Shown: positions 1-9,289, counted from the first letter of the stretch. The stretch: DNA of 64,000 nt from Paractinoplanes toevensis (GCF_018332695.1 NZ_BOQN01000143.1:30481-94480); one strand, 5' to 3'. Translations and numbers: made by a program. Notes: generated from the letters alone by a model not told the origin.

Positions 1-486
1 GTAGAGGACGGACGCAGGCGGGTCGCAGTACGGGTCGTCCACGGCACAGACCAGGCGCGTTGCGGCGATCGAGGTCGCCGGCACCGCCTCGTGCGCGCCG
101 TCGGCGAACGAGAACTCGCGCAGCTCCGGCGTCTCCGCGAGGAACTTCGGGCTGGGCGGCGCGACCAGCGCGAGGCGGTCGACGGGCAACCGCACACTGC
201 CGATCCCGGCGAGCTGGATCCAGGCGGCACAGCTGAGGCTGTGCGCGATGACGACCAGCTCATCGGCATGATCACGGTCGAGCGACGCCTCGATCACCTC
301 GAGCCATTCCTTCAACGCGGGGCGGCCGGGATTCGGCAACTGGGGGTAGACCACCTCATGGCCGCGTTCGGTGAGGCGCTCCGCGAGCCACCACTGCCAG
401 TGCCCGATCGGGCGCTCGTTCTGCCATCCGTGAAGGATCACGAAACGCCGGGAGACGTCTCCGGGCGCGGGTGGCGTCAGGGCCAT
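1..486 (-). CDS. Alpha/beta hydrolase, RBBP9/YdeN-like (3' end outside the window)
   Basis: A frame of 162 codons starts at the ATG complementary to 484-486 and runs off the left edge without a stop, so the C-terminus is missing. The start is followed by FVILHGWQNE and later by AHSLSC around residue 94, which matches the nucleophile elbow of the RBBP9/YdeN family of small serine hydrolases. The context DDPYCDP near the cut end fits the family's acid residue region; the catalytic His would lie outside. A GAGGAG ribosome site lies about 10 nt upstream. Substrate unknown. It is probably cytoplasmic because no signal peptide is present. Confidence 0.8.
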   Translation of the reverse strand, partial: MALTPPAPGDVSRRFVILHGWQNERPIGHWQWWLAERLTERGHEVVYPQLPNPGRPALKEWLEVIEASLDRDHADELVVIAHSLSCAAWIQLAGIGSVRLPVDRLALVAPPSPKFLAETPELREFSFADGAHEAVPATSIAATRLVCAVDDPYCDPPASVLY

Positions 487-548
487 CGTCGGGTTCTCCT
501 CAGGAACGGATCCGGCATTCACGCGTTTACGTGGTGAACGAACGACCA

Positions 549-929
549 CTAGAGCAGGGCACTCCACGGAATGAACCTCGGCAGCAGCGCGACGGAGCCG
601 ATCACGAACACCACGGTAAGGATGATCGGCAACCGGGCGCGGCGCCACGACCGGCGCTCCAGGTGGTCGCGGATCTCCTCCTTCTCCTCCTGCGTCAGCC
701 GTCCCTGGACCTCCACGTCCGCGTCACGCTCACCGCGCTGCACCACCTGCGCGGCCCAGGTGAGGCAGGCGGCGGCGGCCACCCAGAGCACCGAGTCCAG
801 GGCGATCTTCGTACTGGACACCTCGGCCTCGGGACCGGTGGCCACCGAGGTGATCAGGTTGATGCCGGCGCCTGCGAAGATCCCGGCCAGGAAGTTCAGC
901 GACGACGAGGCCGGAAGGGCGGCCCTCAC
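549..929 (-). CDS. Small membrane protein of unknown function
   Basis: 126 residues with a GTG start that overlaps the stop of the upstream NTPase gene (GTGA), so it is translationally coupled and the last gene of that operon. Hydrophobic stretches at about residues 10-26, 40-62 and 100-122 suggest two or three membrane helices; between them lies a charged segment (about 66-98) rich in Arg and Glu. I do not recognise a family. Because it is coupled to the NTPase and methyltransferase genes, a role as the membrane anchor or effector of that operon is a reasonable inference. Confidence 0.65.
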   Translation of the reverse strand: MRAALPASSSLNFLAGIFAGAGINLITSVATGPEAEVSSTKIALDSVLWVAAAACLTWAAQVVQRGERDADVEVQGRLTQEEKEEIRDHLERRSWRRARLPIILTVVFVIGSVALLPRFIPWSALL

Positions 930-3730
930 GCCGGAGCCTCGTCACGGTAGTGATCGGGGTAAGGCAGCGTCGGCCAACTGGGGCCGCACACTTCCTGGCC
1001 CAGTTCGTCGAGTGCTCTCAGGGTCTCCACGGTCGCCTGGCTGTCCAGCATTCCGAGCAGTTCGTTGTACAGGCGCTGTTGCCGATAGTTCTCCGCGAGC
1101 AACGTCTGGACCAAGGCCACTCCGGCCTTGCCGGGGCTGCTCCGGTCGCTGATCAGGTCGTTCAGTGTCCGACGGAGCTGGCTGGCTGCCGCCTGCCATA
1201 CGCGCAGCTGACCCGCAGTGAGCCCCTTGTCGGGTTCCGGGAGGAAGGCGGGGTCCGGTTCGGGCCGTGGCCGGGGCATCGCGGACCGGCCGTTCGACGA
1301 CGCCTGCGGCCGGTCGGACGTGCCCATCACATCGCGCAGCAGGCGCTTGAACTGTGACTGCACGGTCCGCCAGACGATCTCGGTGAGCTGCGCCGCGAGG
1401 AACGGCAGCCGGAGGCGCTCCTCGGGGCGATCGGCCACCGGCGCCTTGCGGAGTTCGTTCCGGGTGCGCTGGAGCAACGTGCTCAGGTGCTGGTTCACCA
1501 GCATCTCGGTCTGCTCACCCGGTACATATGATTCGGTGCAGAACGCGAACGCCTCGATCACCTGAGCCAGATCGATCTCCTGGCCTTCCCGCCCCCATTC
1601 CGCGCTTCGGCCGGTCAGCCAGCTGAGCGCGGCGTCGATCACGTCCCCGGCCCGGTACCGCTGCTGCGCCGAGACGAGGGCGATGACGCACATCGCCGTC
1701 GCCTCCTCATTGGTGTTCCAGGTGCCCGTTCCGCTGAGCCATCGTCCGACGACCTGGCCCGGGTCACTGCCGGAGGCGAGGTCGATGAGCCATTTGGATG
1801 CCCGCGCCACGACGCGGTTCTCCCGGGGCTCGGTGTCGGCGTGGCAGATGCCCATCAGCACGCGGGCGGTCACCCACGGCACCCGGACGGGATAGAAGTA
1901 CCCGTCGAGCGAGTCGGCCGCAATCTTCGTCATGTCGAGCAGCATGCGAATGCGCTCGGCGTCGCGGTAGGCCAGCGGCGCCGTCGCCTCGAAGCAGAGC
2001 AGCAGACCGAGTGCCCAGGTCCGGTACGCCTCCTGCGGGTCGAACTGCGCGGCGGGCATCCCCGAGGGGTGACCGTCCTCGCCGTACGCCAGGTCCTCCT
2101 CGGCCATCTCCCGGCCGATTTGCTGGAAATCCTTGAAGTCGGTGGTGTTACCACCGACCGGTTCGGGCAACTGCAGTTCCGGGTCGGCGTAGGTCCAGCG
2201 GGCCCGGACGTGTTCGGCGATCTTGAGCCACTGCTCCGGCCGGTCCAGCCGGGCGAGGGCCATTGCGGCGAACACCGAGGATCCGAGGTTGTCCTCCCAG
2301 GCAGGCCCGTGGTTTGTCTGTTTCTCCAGCCATCGCGCAAGCTGTTCGGAGATGTCCCATGCGCTGATCAGGTAGGAGCTCGCCGGGCGCAGTGTCTCCG
2401 GCGACACGACGTTGTCGATCTGGCTCAGGGTCGCTCGGATCAGCCGGTCGCTACGCTGCAGATGGGTCCAGACCACGTCCTCGGGCTGGCCCTCACTCCC
2501 GATCTCCGGCCAGTGTTCGAGCGCGAAGTTCATGACCAGCACCGCCCGGCGCTGAGTCGCGACGGTGAAGGCCTCGTCCGTGCGGTGCACGAGATCGCGG
2601 TCGAGAAGTTCGGTGATCGTCGGCCGGCCGAACATCTCCACGGCCTGGACTTCCGACATGACGAGGCCGAGCACGCCCAGACAGGACAGGTGGTAGAGCG
2701 CGCGCCTCTCCGCCGGAGCGTCAGTGTCCCGGGTGAACTCCTGCTGCAGTTCGCCCACGTCCGGAACCCGGCCGTGGGCGTGGAAGATGTCGATGGCACT
2801 CAGTGCGATGTGGACGTCGTCGCCGGCCAGCGTCTCGATCTTCTGCCGGTCTTCGCCGAAGATCGACTCGTCGTCCAGCATCTGCTTGATCAATTTTTCG
2901 GCCGACACGCCGATCGGGCTGGCGTCGAAATGGGGGTCGCCGCCGGTCACCTTGTCGGCGACCGACTTCCAGGTGGTCGCGAGGATCAAGATCTGCAACC
3001 CGAACATCATCTGCAGCAGAGGGGCGCAGGACAGCAACGGGTCGACCACCGGGATGTTCGCCTGCAGGCCGTCGGCGACGAGCAGATAGTGCTCCTGCTT
3101 CGGCAGCTTCAGCAACTCGGCGACCACCGACTCCGGACCGTCGGCGGGGTCGGTCAGGTCGAGCCAGATCTGGCCGTAACCCTGCCCTCCGAGCACCTGA
3201 GCGACCACTGCGGCCAGCGCGGTCCGGCCCGATCCGTGCTTGCCGACGATCATCACGTTCTTGCCGGCCTTGATGGCCCTCTCGATATCCCCGGTGACCA
3301 TCGGGAGGCGAGCGACCCGGCGATGCCGGCGCATCTGCGCCTCGGTCGGCCCATTGGCCCGGCCGACCCGCTTGGGACGCCAGTTGCCGTCCAGGATCAC
3401 GCAGGGTTTGCCATCAACGTCGGCCGACTGCTCATACACGACGGCGGAGGCGATGAGGTCGATCGGGCCGAGACCCTTTCGCCGGGCGTTCTGCAGCGCG
3501 CCGTCGGTGAACTCGCAGCGCAGTTTCTCGCCGACGAGGACCACCACGCGCGGCTCGTCCGGGTTCTTGAAGTCCCTCGACAGCAGCCGGAAGGGCAGCG
3601 CGACGTCGAACTTCTCCCGCAGGGCCGTGGCGGCCTTCTCGAGGTCGTTCCGTGCCGCGCTGATCACGCGCTGGCCGTCTTCGTCCGATGGGACCGTGGT
3701 CAACGCATCCCAGTCGAAGGGGAGAGGCAC
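926..3730 (-). CDS. Large P-loop NTPase, function unknown
   Basis: 934 residues. A Walker A motif GKHGSGRT is at residues 163-170 and a hydrophobic strand ending in Asp (YLLVAD, about 215-220) is a plausible Walker B. The N-terminal 150 residues form a separate region (FDWDAL at the start, VVVLVGEKL at 62-70) that I cannot assign. The C-terminal 600 residues are mostly helical and repeat-like, as in STAND-type sensors, but I see no named repeat. The start is a GTG with GGGAG upstream. It follows the methyltransferase gene after 56 nt and overlaps the membrane-protein gene downstream. It could be a signalling or defence ATPase; this is inferred from architecture only. Confidence 0.75.
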   Translation of the reverse strand: MPLPFDWDALTTVPSDEDGQRVISAARNDLEKAATALREKFDVALPFRLLSRDFKNPDEPRVVVLVGEKLRCEFTDGALQNARRKGLGPIDLIASAVVYEQSADVDGKPCVILDGNWRPKRVGRANGPTEAQMRRHRRVARLPMVTGDIERAIKAGKNVMIVGKHGSGRTALAAVVAQVLGGQGYGQIWLDLTDPADGPESVVAELLKLPKQEHYLLVADGLQANIPVVDPLLSCAPLLQMMFGLQILILATTWKSVADKVTGGDPHFDASPIGVSAEKLIKQMLDDESIFGEDRQKIETLAGDDVHIALSAIDIFHAHGRVPDVGELQQEFTRDTDAPAERRALYHLSCLGVLGLVMSEVQAVEMFGRPTITELLDRDLVHRTDEAFTVATQRRAVLVMNFALEHWPEIGSEGQPEDVVWTHLQRSDRLIRATLSQIDNVVSPETLRPASSYLISAWDISEQLARWLEKQTNHGPAWEDNLGSSVFAAMALARLDRPEQWLKIAEHVRARWTYADPELQLPEPVGGNTTDFKDFQQIGREMAEEDLAYGEDGHPSGMPAAQFDPQEAYRTWALGLLLCFEATAPLAYRDAERIRMLLDMTKIAADSLDGYFYPVRVPWVTARVLMGICHADTEPRENRVVARASKWLIDLASGSDPGQVVGRWLSGTGTWNTNEEATAMCVIALVSAQQRYRAGDVIDAALSWLTGRSAEWGREGQEIDLAQVIEAFAFCTESYVPGEQTEMLVNQHLSTLLQRTRNELRKAPVADRPEERLRLPFLAAQLTEIVWRTVQSQFKRLLRDVMGTSDRPQASSNGRSAMPRPRPEPDPAFLPEPDKGLTAGQLRVWQAAASQLRRTLNDLISDRSSPGKAGVALVQTLLAENYRQQRLYNELLGMLDSQATVETLRALDELGQEVCGPSWPTLPYPDHYRDEAPA

Positions 3731-3786
3731 TGCCGGGACACTCCCTTCTCGCAGCGGACAGCACCGCGGGGAGGGGGCCGGCGGTG

Positions 3787-5328
3787 TCAGTCCGGGACGG
3801 CCTCGGCCGAGGACCGGTCCGGCCGGCGAGCAACGACCCGGAGATATTCCGTGCCGAACAACTCGCCGCGCACCGGCGCTGCCGTCTCTTCCATCAGTGC
3901 GAACTGATGATCTTCGAACGTTTTCCTGACAGCGTCCGCATCGCCCAGATCATTACTGATCATACGTTTTGCGTATGTGCGGCCGAGGTGTGAGAGCGTT
4001 TCTAGATCGATCGGCAGCATATCCTGCCAGGCCGCCGCACGCTCACGCAGGCGCAACTCGAAATCGTCGACCGGGTCGCTGAGACGATGATCAGCGTCAT
4101 CATCAAGATCGAAATTCTGGCCACGATACTTGTTGCGCGGATGCAGTCGTACGGTCGTGACCACGGTGCCGCCGTCACGGAGAAGCTCAAACCAGCGGGA
4201 GAGCACCATTCCCGCACCGGCAATATCGAATCGGGTCAGGAAGGCGTCCGCGACCACAAGATCGAATGGCTCGGAGGGGTCGAATCCTTCGCTTCCGTCG
4301 TCACTCTTTCGAGTGATGTCCGCCTGGTGAATATTGATCTTTATGCCGAGGCGTTCGGCGTACCACCGGCAGGCCAGCAGCGGGGTCCGGCAGAGATCCA
4401 CCACGTGCACGTCCAGCTCGACCGGGGAGGCATCATTCGAGGGGCGAGCCGCCCGCAGGACGAAGGCAAGCGTCGTGTAGTCGGCGGATCCGCTGATCAG
4501 GATGCGCCGCGCCGTGCGCTCGTGGATCTCCGTGCGGATCTGCTGGGCGTAAAACTCGGTATGCCAGGTGGGGCTGCTGACCATGTTGAAGAACCGCAGG
4601 AACTGCCAGGCCCCGTGATACCAGGCGCAGTCGTCCTCGCCGATCAGGCGGTTCTCGGTGCAGGACATCTGGGCGACGTGATGCAGCATCTGAGCCGACC
4701 GCAACAGCCAGGCGGTGAGATCGGGCCCGGCCGGTTCCTCGTCCTCGGTGTCCTCCGCGCGGCGAGTGACCCGGTCACGAAGGGCCTGGATCATCGTCCG
4801 TGCCCGGGCGACCTCGGCCGGCCGGCCGGTCACCAGCCAGGGCCCGCTGCCATGAGGTCCTGGTTCCTGGCGGACGACCACCCGGTCGTCGATCAGCCAG
4901 AGCGTGTTCATCGGGGCCTGGGCGCTGTCGCCGGTGACCTCCACCGGCTCCGACTGGAGGTCGTGGCGTCGATCCTCGGTGATCTGCAGCTGCACGCGTC
5001 GCTGGTTGTCCTCGCTGGACGGCACCAGATAGAAGCGGTGGACGGCGCGTCGCCTCGCCACGTGCTGCCAGATCAGGCCCGAGAACGCGTTCGCCGTGGG
5101 GGAGTGCGGCGCGAACGGCACGATCTGCTCGACACAGTTCTCGACCCGCGCGCTGAGGTTCAGCACGAGTTCCTCGACGGCATCCGACGGCACCCGGACG
5201 CTGAACGGATCCGTCCCCTCGGACGACACCCGATGCATCCGGAGGGCCTGCCTCGCCCCTTTGACCAGATCGCCGGCCAGCGCCATCGCATCGACGCAGG
5301 GATCAACTTGCGGGGGATCCGTGTTCAT
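3787..5328 (-). CDS. SAM-dependent methyltransferase-like protein with extra N-terminal domain
   Basis: 513 residues. The C-terminal part from about residue 270 reads as a class I Rossmann fold: ILISGSADY (motif I position), VHVVDL with an acidic end (motif II), and FDLVVADAFL (motif IV). The glycine loop is atypical (GSAD instead of GxGxG), so activity is uncertain. The first 230 residues are a helical/beta region of no known family to me. The gene overlaps the upstream methyltransferase by ATGA, and the two are surely co-translated. The stretch 3890-4330 is less GC-rich than neighbouring genes, a possible sign of transfer. Confidence 0.7.
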   Translation of the reverse strand: MNTDPPQVDPCVDAMALAGDLVKGARQALRMHRVSSEGTDPFSVRVPSDAVEELVLNLSARVENCVEQIVPFAPHSPTANAFSGLIWQHVARRRAVHRFYLVPSSEDNQRRVQLQITEDRRHDLQSEPVEVTGDSAQAPMNTLWLIDDRVVVRQEPGPHGSGPWLVTGRPAEVARARTMIQALRDRVTRRAEDTEDEEPAGPDLTAWLLRSAQMLHHVAQMSCTENRLIGEDDCAWYHGAWQFLRFFNMVSSPTWHTEFYAQQIRTEIHERTARRILISGSADYTTLAFVLRAARPSNDASPVELDVHVVDLCRTPLLACRWYAERLGIKINIHQADITRKSDDGSEGFDPSEPFDLVVADAFLTRFDIAGAGMVLSRWFELLRDGGTVVTTVRLHPRNKYRGQNFDLDDDADHRLSDPVDDFELRLRERAAAWQDMLPIDLETLSHLGRTYAKRMISNDLGDADAVRKTFEDHQFALMEETAAPVRGELFGTEYLRVVARRPDRSSAEAVPD

Positions 5329-6254
5329 AGCGGCTCCTCGTCGCGAGATGCGACCACTGTTATGTGGTCACTGTCGGGCTCCACGTCGGTCTTGTAAATC
5401 GACCATCCGGCTTTTTCGAGTAAGCCCACGAATTCTCCGGGATCGAAACGCCGTGATACGAAACACCGGAAGCTGTAGCCGCGCGGCAATCGAAGAAAAC
5501 CCAGGTGGGCATCTTTTCGCAAGGTTACCTCACCGACGAATATCCCGTCCTGATAGGCGATCGACAGATCGAGGTCACTCGCGTTCATTCCCACCGCAAG
5601 CATGGGCTCCAGGGCAGCCCGACGAAATTCATCGGTGCGATATGCCGACATTGATGAATTGATCGCGCCGGAATTCGGCCGTAAGAATGCGCTCGTCAGA
5701 AGAAGGTCGCCGGGGTGGAGCATGCGGGCAATGTTCCGCAACCCGTGCAAGGGATTCTCGAAATTGCCGAGAGTGCCCCCGACCAGGCAGACCAGGACCG
5801 GACCGGCCGCCGGCCGCCATTGCTCGATCACCGGAGCCGGGCTGCTCTCGGCATCCCACTGCGCGGTGTCGATCGCGAGGTCGCCCTCGAATCGGTCGTC
5901 GAGCGTGCGCCGCGAGATGTCCAGCAGGGTCGAGCTGAAGTCGACACCCAGATAGCGCCGGATCGGCAGGCCCTTCGCGCGGAGCGCAGCCAGAAGCGCG
6001 GCGCTGTGCTCGCCGTTGCCGGGCCCGATCTCGGCGAGATCCGCGACGGTCGGATCGCAGCAGCGGGATCGGAGGAACGCGTCGGATTCACGCTCGGCGG
6101 ATGCCATCATCCCGGCATAGTCGTCGGTCCGGGCGTATCGATCGTGGGTATACGCCGCGCTGCCCACGTAGGCGAACTTCAGCGGAACCTGGCCCGCGGC
6201 GATCGACCTCAGCAGTGTGTGGCGGTGCAGGACGTTCTCGTCGTGTACGGACAT
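5325..6254 (-). CDS. EgtD-like SAM-dependent methyltransferase
   Basis: 309 residues from the ATG at 6254 (MSVHDENVLH). The order of elements fits the Methyltransf_33/EgtD-type family: an N-terminal helical part with FAYVGSAAY, SAM motif I LAEIGPGNGEHS at 73-84, VDFSS as motif II, then LVGGTLGNFENP, and a C-terminal FVSRRFDPGEF block. Members methylate amino acids such as histidine; the substrate here is unknown because no ergothioneine genes are nearby. An in-frame ATG at 6401 would add 49 residues, but that segment has weaker GC3 bias and no strong ribosome site, so I prefer 6254. First gene of the four-gene operon. Confidence 0.75.
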   Translation of the reverse strand: MSVHDENVLHRHTLLRSIAAGQVPLKFAYVGSAAYTHDRYARTDDYAGMMASAERESDAFLRSRCCDPTVADLAEIGPGNGEHSAALLAALRAKGLPIRRYLGVDFSSTLLDISRRTLDDRFEGDLAIDTAQWDAESSPAPVIEQWRPAAGPVLVCLVGGTLGNFENPLHGLRNIARMLHPGDLLLTSAFLRPNSGAINSSMSAYRTDEFRRAALEPMLAVGMNASDLDLSIAYQDGIFVGEVTLRKDAHLGFLRLPRGYSFRCFVSRRFDPGEFVGLLEKAGWSIYKTDVEPDSDHITVVASRDEEPL

Positions 6255-6496
6255 GGTCGATGTCGCCCTTGGTAACCGAGGATTCGGCACCGGGCCACTC
6301 CCTCTGATCGAATCGTCCGGGCAGTACGTTTCCACCACGACAGAACCGTCGCAGGAAGTTAGCCGGAACACATCGGCCGTTCGCATCGCATCGATGGACA
6401 TCTCTTTATCTCTGGCTGAAGAACGGGTAGCCAGCGGTCCACCCGCGGCAACCTGCGGGTCTGTGGCGGCCGACCGAACGATGTAACCGGATCGGG

Positions 6497-7027
6497 TCAC
6501 GCGCGGGCCGCGCACACCGCACATCGGTCCCGATCGGTCCAGTCCGGCCGGTGCAGATCTTCCGGGGCGAGGCTCGGTTCGTGCAGGTCCTCCCGCACGG
6601 CCATGCGAAATCGCCACAGGGCGTCGGCGAACGAGTGATAGGCGTCGTGATACTCCACCGAGTCGAGTTCCGCGCCCGCTCGCACCGCGTCGCGGACGTC
6701 CACCAGCCGGTGAAAGGCGACCTCGCCGGCCACCACGATCGGTCCGGATCCGGACAGGAGCAGCTGTTCCCGCGCCACGTACGTGGCATTCATCGCCTCG
6801 CCGACGGCGGTGCGGAGCTCCGTCGCCGCCAGACGCCGAGCCGCTACTGAGCGTAGTGCACCGAGCGCCTCGGTCAACGTGACGGTGAAGGCCACGCAGT
6901 ACTTCCGGCGCTCGGTGCCGAGGTCGCGGCCCCGCTGCTGACGATCGCGGCGTACGTCCGCCAGCAGCGTGCCGGAAAGGGCGATCACCGCACCGATTGC
7001 CGCACTGGGCAATGCTTCCCAAGCCAT
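6497..7027 (-). CDS. Hypothetical membrane-anchored protein
   Basis: 176 residues starting at the ATG complementary to 7025-7027. Residues 5-23 are hydrophobic (SAAIGAVIALSGTLLAD) and are followed at once by a basic stretch, typical of an N-terminal anchor with a cytoplasmic helical domain. The rest is predicted to be helical, rich in Arg, Glu and Ala, ending in a Cys pair (CAVC) of unclear meaning. No family is recognised. It points in the same direction as the methyltransferase operon but lies 242 nt upstream of that operon's likely first codon, so co-transcription is possible but not shown. Confidence 0.55.
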   Translation of the reverse strand: MAWEALPSAAIGAVIALSGTLLADVRRDRQQRGRDLGTERRKYCVAFTVTLTEALGALRSVAARRLAATELRTAVGEAMNATYVAREQLLLSGSGPIVVAGEVAFHRLVDVRDAVRAGAELDSVEYHDAYHSFADALWRFRMAVREDLHEPSLAPEDLHRPDWTDRDRCAVCAARA

Positions 7028-7045
7028 GGCCGCATGTTGTCATGT

Positions 7046-7066
7046 CTTCCCAAGATTCGGGGGAAG
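7046..7066 (-). terminator. Weak hairpin after the lipase gene
   Basis: CTTCCC (7046-7051) pairs with GGGAAG (7061-7066) over a 9-nt loop. It lies about 40 nt past the lipase stop on the minus strand and has no clear T-run, so it is only a possible terminator. Confidence 0.25.
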
Positions 7067-7105
7067 CCTGTGGATAACCGGTGCTCGGCCGGATGGGGGC
7101 GTGGC

Positions 7106-8437
7106 TCAGGGCTGGATCGGCATGGTCACGCAATTGGTGACCGCCGGCCATCCGGCCAGCCGGTCATTGAGCCAGGCCACGGCCGTTCCCTGGTCGGCGA
7201 GCAGCGGTCCGAAGTGGTTCAGCAGCGGGTCGCCGACGCTCGGCAGCAGGATCGGGGCGTAGACGACATTGGCCCCCAGGCGGCACCAATCGACCGCCAT
7301 CGTCCGGGCCTGGCCGTGCGGCACCAGGTTGTCGGCCACCCCGGTGGCCACCCGGACCACGCCGGTCGGCTTCCGGGCACCGATGAACTGCTGATCGATG
7401 AAGCTACGCAGGCTCGGTTCGGCCTCGATGACGTCGGCCAGCGACTGCCCGGTCCTCGTCCACGAGGTGCTGCGCTTGAAGGCGTACCCGAAGAGCGCAT
7501 CCCCGACGCACATGGTGGACAGGTCCTTCAGGGCCGCCTGGCCGGCGTCGCTGAGGTACCTGTCGGCAACCGCCTGAAGGTCCGGATCGGTCTGCAGGAA
7601 CCCGTTCACCGACCAGCCCAGCGCGCCGACCAGCTCGGTGCCGTCGATCGCCTCGGTGACCTTCACCAGGTCGGCCGGCGGCGCCCCGGAGTAGGTGGCC
7701 TTCAGCGCGACGTCCGGGGCGTACGACGACTGGAGCTCCGCCGCCGAGGCGACCGCGCCGCCGCCCTGGCTGTACCCGTAGAGACCGACCACGGACTTGG
7801 CGGTGATCGAGGTGTTCGGGAGTGCCTTGGCGGCCCGGGCGGCGTCCAGCACCGCGTGCCCCTCGTCGACCCGGTTGACGTACGGGTGCAGCCGGTCCGT
7901 CGTTCCGAGGCCCGGATAGTCGGTCTGGACGACCGCGAGGCCCTTGGCGAGAAGCTGGTACATGGCCAGGATCTCGTAGCCGATCGACACCGTCGTCTGG
8001 CCGCCGTTCGCGCCCAGGACCAGCGGATACTGCAGGGCCAGGGAGGTCGAGCACTGGTCACCCTGGCCCATCGTGCCGGGCGCCAGGACCACGAGCGGCC
8101 GTGAACCGGGCCCCGTCCAGTCCGCCGCCGGTTCGAGGTAGGCGCCGGTGACGGCGACCGGGTTCCCGTTCGAGTCGGTCGACCGGTACATGATCCGGGT
8201 GGCGCTGCCCGGCAGGCTGGAGTTGATGCCGGGCAGCGAGAGCGCCAGCGGCAGGGGCTCGGTGCGGACCAGCGCGCCGTTGGCCGTGGGCAGTGCGGCC
8301 GGCGGCGTGTAGAAGTCCGGGATGGTGACGCCGCGGGACGTCACGGCGGCCGCCGCCGGGGCGGCGGCTACGCCGAACCCCGCGATCGAGACGGCCAGGG
8401 CGAGCAGGGCGGCGGGGATTCGGGAGCGTACGGGCAT
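7106..8437 (-). CDS. Secreted lipase, LIP family (PF03583-type)
   Basis: 443 residues. A Sec signal peptide spans about 1-31, ending in APAAAA. The mature part has VVLAPGTMGQGDQC (oxyanion region, about 116-129), the nucleophile elbow GYSQGG with Ser-223, and a late VADNLVP segment that fits the acid region; a C-terminal His in LLNHFGPL fits the triad. This is the pattern of Candida/actinobacterial secretory lipases, which cleave acyl esters outside the cell. GACGGAGG lies 7 nt before the ATG. A 7-bp inverted repeat upstream (8481-8498) is a candidate operator, so the gene may stand alone under its own regulator. Confidence 0.85.
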   Translation of the reverse strand: MPVRSRIPAALLALAVSIAGFGVAAAPAAAAVTSRGVTIPDFYTPPAALPTANGALVRTEPLPLALSLPGINSSLPGSATRIMYRSTDSNGNPVAVTGAYLEPAADWTGPGSRPLVVLAPGTMGQGDQCSTSLALQYPLVLGANGGQTTVSIGYEILAMYQLLAKGLAVVQTDYPGLGTTDRLHPYVNRVDEGHAVLDAARAAKALPNTSITAKSVVGLYGYSQGGGAVASAAELQSSYAPDVALKATYSGAPPADLVKVTEAIDGTELVGALGWSVNGFLQTDPDLQAVADRYLSDAGQAALKDLSTMCVGDALFGYAFKRSTSWTRTGQSLADVIEAEPSLRSFIDQQFIGARKPTGVVRVATGVADNLVPHGQARTMAVDWCRLGANVVYAPILLPSVGDPLLNHFGPLLADQGTAVAWLNDRLAGWPAVTNCVTMPIQP

Positions 8438-8480
8438 GTCCAGCCTCCGTCGGCGGAACTGCGAGCCCGGTGATGGCCGC

Positions 8481-8498
8481 AGTTACCGGACGGTAACT
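8481..8498. promoter_or_regulatory. Inverted repeat AGTTACC-N4-GGTAACT upstream of the lipase
   Basis: Perfect 7-bp arms separated by GGAC, 44-61 nt upstream of the lipase ATG. Size and symmetry suit a TetR- or MarR-type dimer, but no such regulator gene is adjacent. It is the only clear structure in the 94 bases between the lipase and the neighbouring stop codon. Confidence 0.5.
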
Positions 8499-8531
8499 TC
8501 CCGAAACGAGACATTAAAGATGGTCGAACTC

Positions 8532-9272
8532 TCACTCCGCCGTGGCGCACGCCTCCCCGTTGATGCTGCACGCGGTGGGTTTGCCGTCCACCAGGGTGGC
8601 ACCGCGCACGTCGAAGACGACCGTCACCGACGCGCCCGCGGCGACCTGGCGGGTCTCGGCGGTCGGGGTGAAGGTCCACACCGTGCCGGACTGCGCGACG
8701 GTGGCCCCGCTGACCGCCGCCAGCTGCAGGGTGGCCCGCGGCATGGTGATGGTCAGCTGCCAGCCGTCGGCCGTGCCCGGACCCTCGCCCGTCACGGCCA
8801 CCTGCGCCCGGTAACCGAGCAGGCCGTCGGCGGCCGTGTAGACGGCGGCCAGTCGCGCCTCGCCGGCCGGGCTCGACGGAACCACCGAGGTGCCCTTCTC
8901 GGGCGAGCGGGACACGGCCGGCGCGGAGGACTTCGAGGGTGTGGGGCTGGTCGTCGTCGGCGTCGCCGACGACGGACGGACGGTCACCGAGGCCGGGGCG
9001 GCCGAGGTGGTGGGTGCGAGCGCGGCGATGCCGCCGCCCGGCGGCAGATCGGCCAGGCCATCCGGGGTACGCAGGACGGCGCTCACCAGCAGCGCGGTGC
9101 CACCGGCCGCGGCCAGCACCCCGGCGACCAGCCAGATGACGATGGCTCGGCCACGCCGGCGGCCACCCCCGGAACCGGGCAGGTTGGCGGTCTGCAAAGT
9201 CGTGGCCAGGCCCAGCATCGCGTCCAGCAGCACCACCATGGGGGAGCGGCGGGGCCGGGACGGCTGGCTCAT
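8532..9272 (-). CDS. Membrane-anchored protein with extracellular CBM2-like domain
   Basis: 246 residues from the ATG at 9272, which has GGAGGA 8 nt upstream; longer open frames upstream are out of register with the coding bias. A basic N-terminus is followed by a membrane helix at about 43-66, a Pro/Ser/Thr-rich stalk (about 80-132) and a C-terminal beta domain (about 136-246) with the spacing of CBM2 or other cellulose-binding-like folds: YRAQVAV, GWQLTITMP, WTFTP, VTVVFDV. It is the last gene of a conservon-like operon, in the place where a CvnD-type GTPase is expected. Ligand binding is inferred only from the fold. Confidence 0.75.
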   Translation of the reverse strand: MSQPSRPRRSPMVVLLDAMLGLATTLQTANLPGSGGGRRRGRAIVIWLVAGVLAAAGGTALLVSAVLRTPDGLADLPPGGGIAALAPTTSAAPASVTVRPSSATPTTTSPTPSKSSAPAVSRSPEKGTSVVPSSPAGEARLAAVYTAADGLLGYRAQVAVTGEGPGTADGWQLTITMPRATLQLAAVSGATVAQSGTVWTFTPTAETRQVAAGASVTVVFDVRGATLVDGKPTACSINGEACATAE

Positions 9273-9289
9273 CGGTGGGTCCTCCGGGT

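Noticed and set aside
1841..3907. Long open frame on the plus strand (688 codons) across the NTPase gene
   Set aside because: It is the mirror of a gene with strong third-position GC bias on the other strand; its product is low-complexity His/Arg/Gly sequence with no domain, and it continues past the NTPase start without any ribosome site.
6255..6401. Extended N-terminus of the EgtD-like protein from the ATG at 6401
   Set aside because: Codon bias weakens in this stretch and the residues do not look like the family; kept as an alternative start only.
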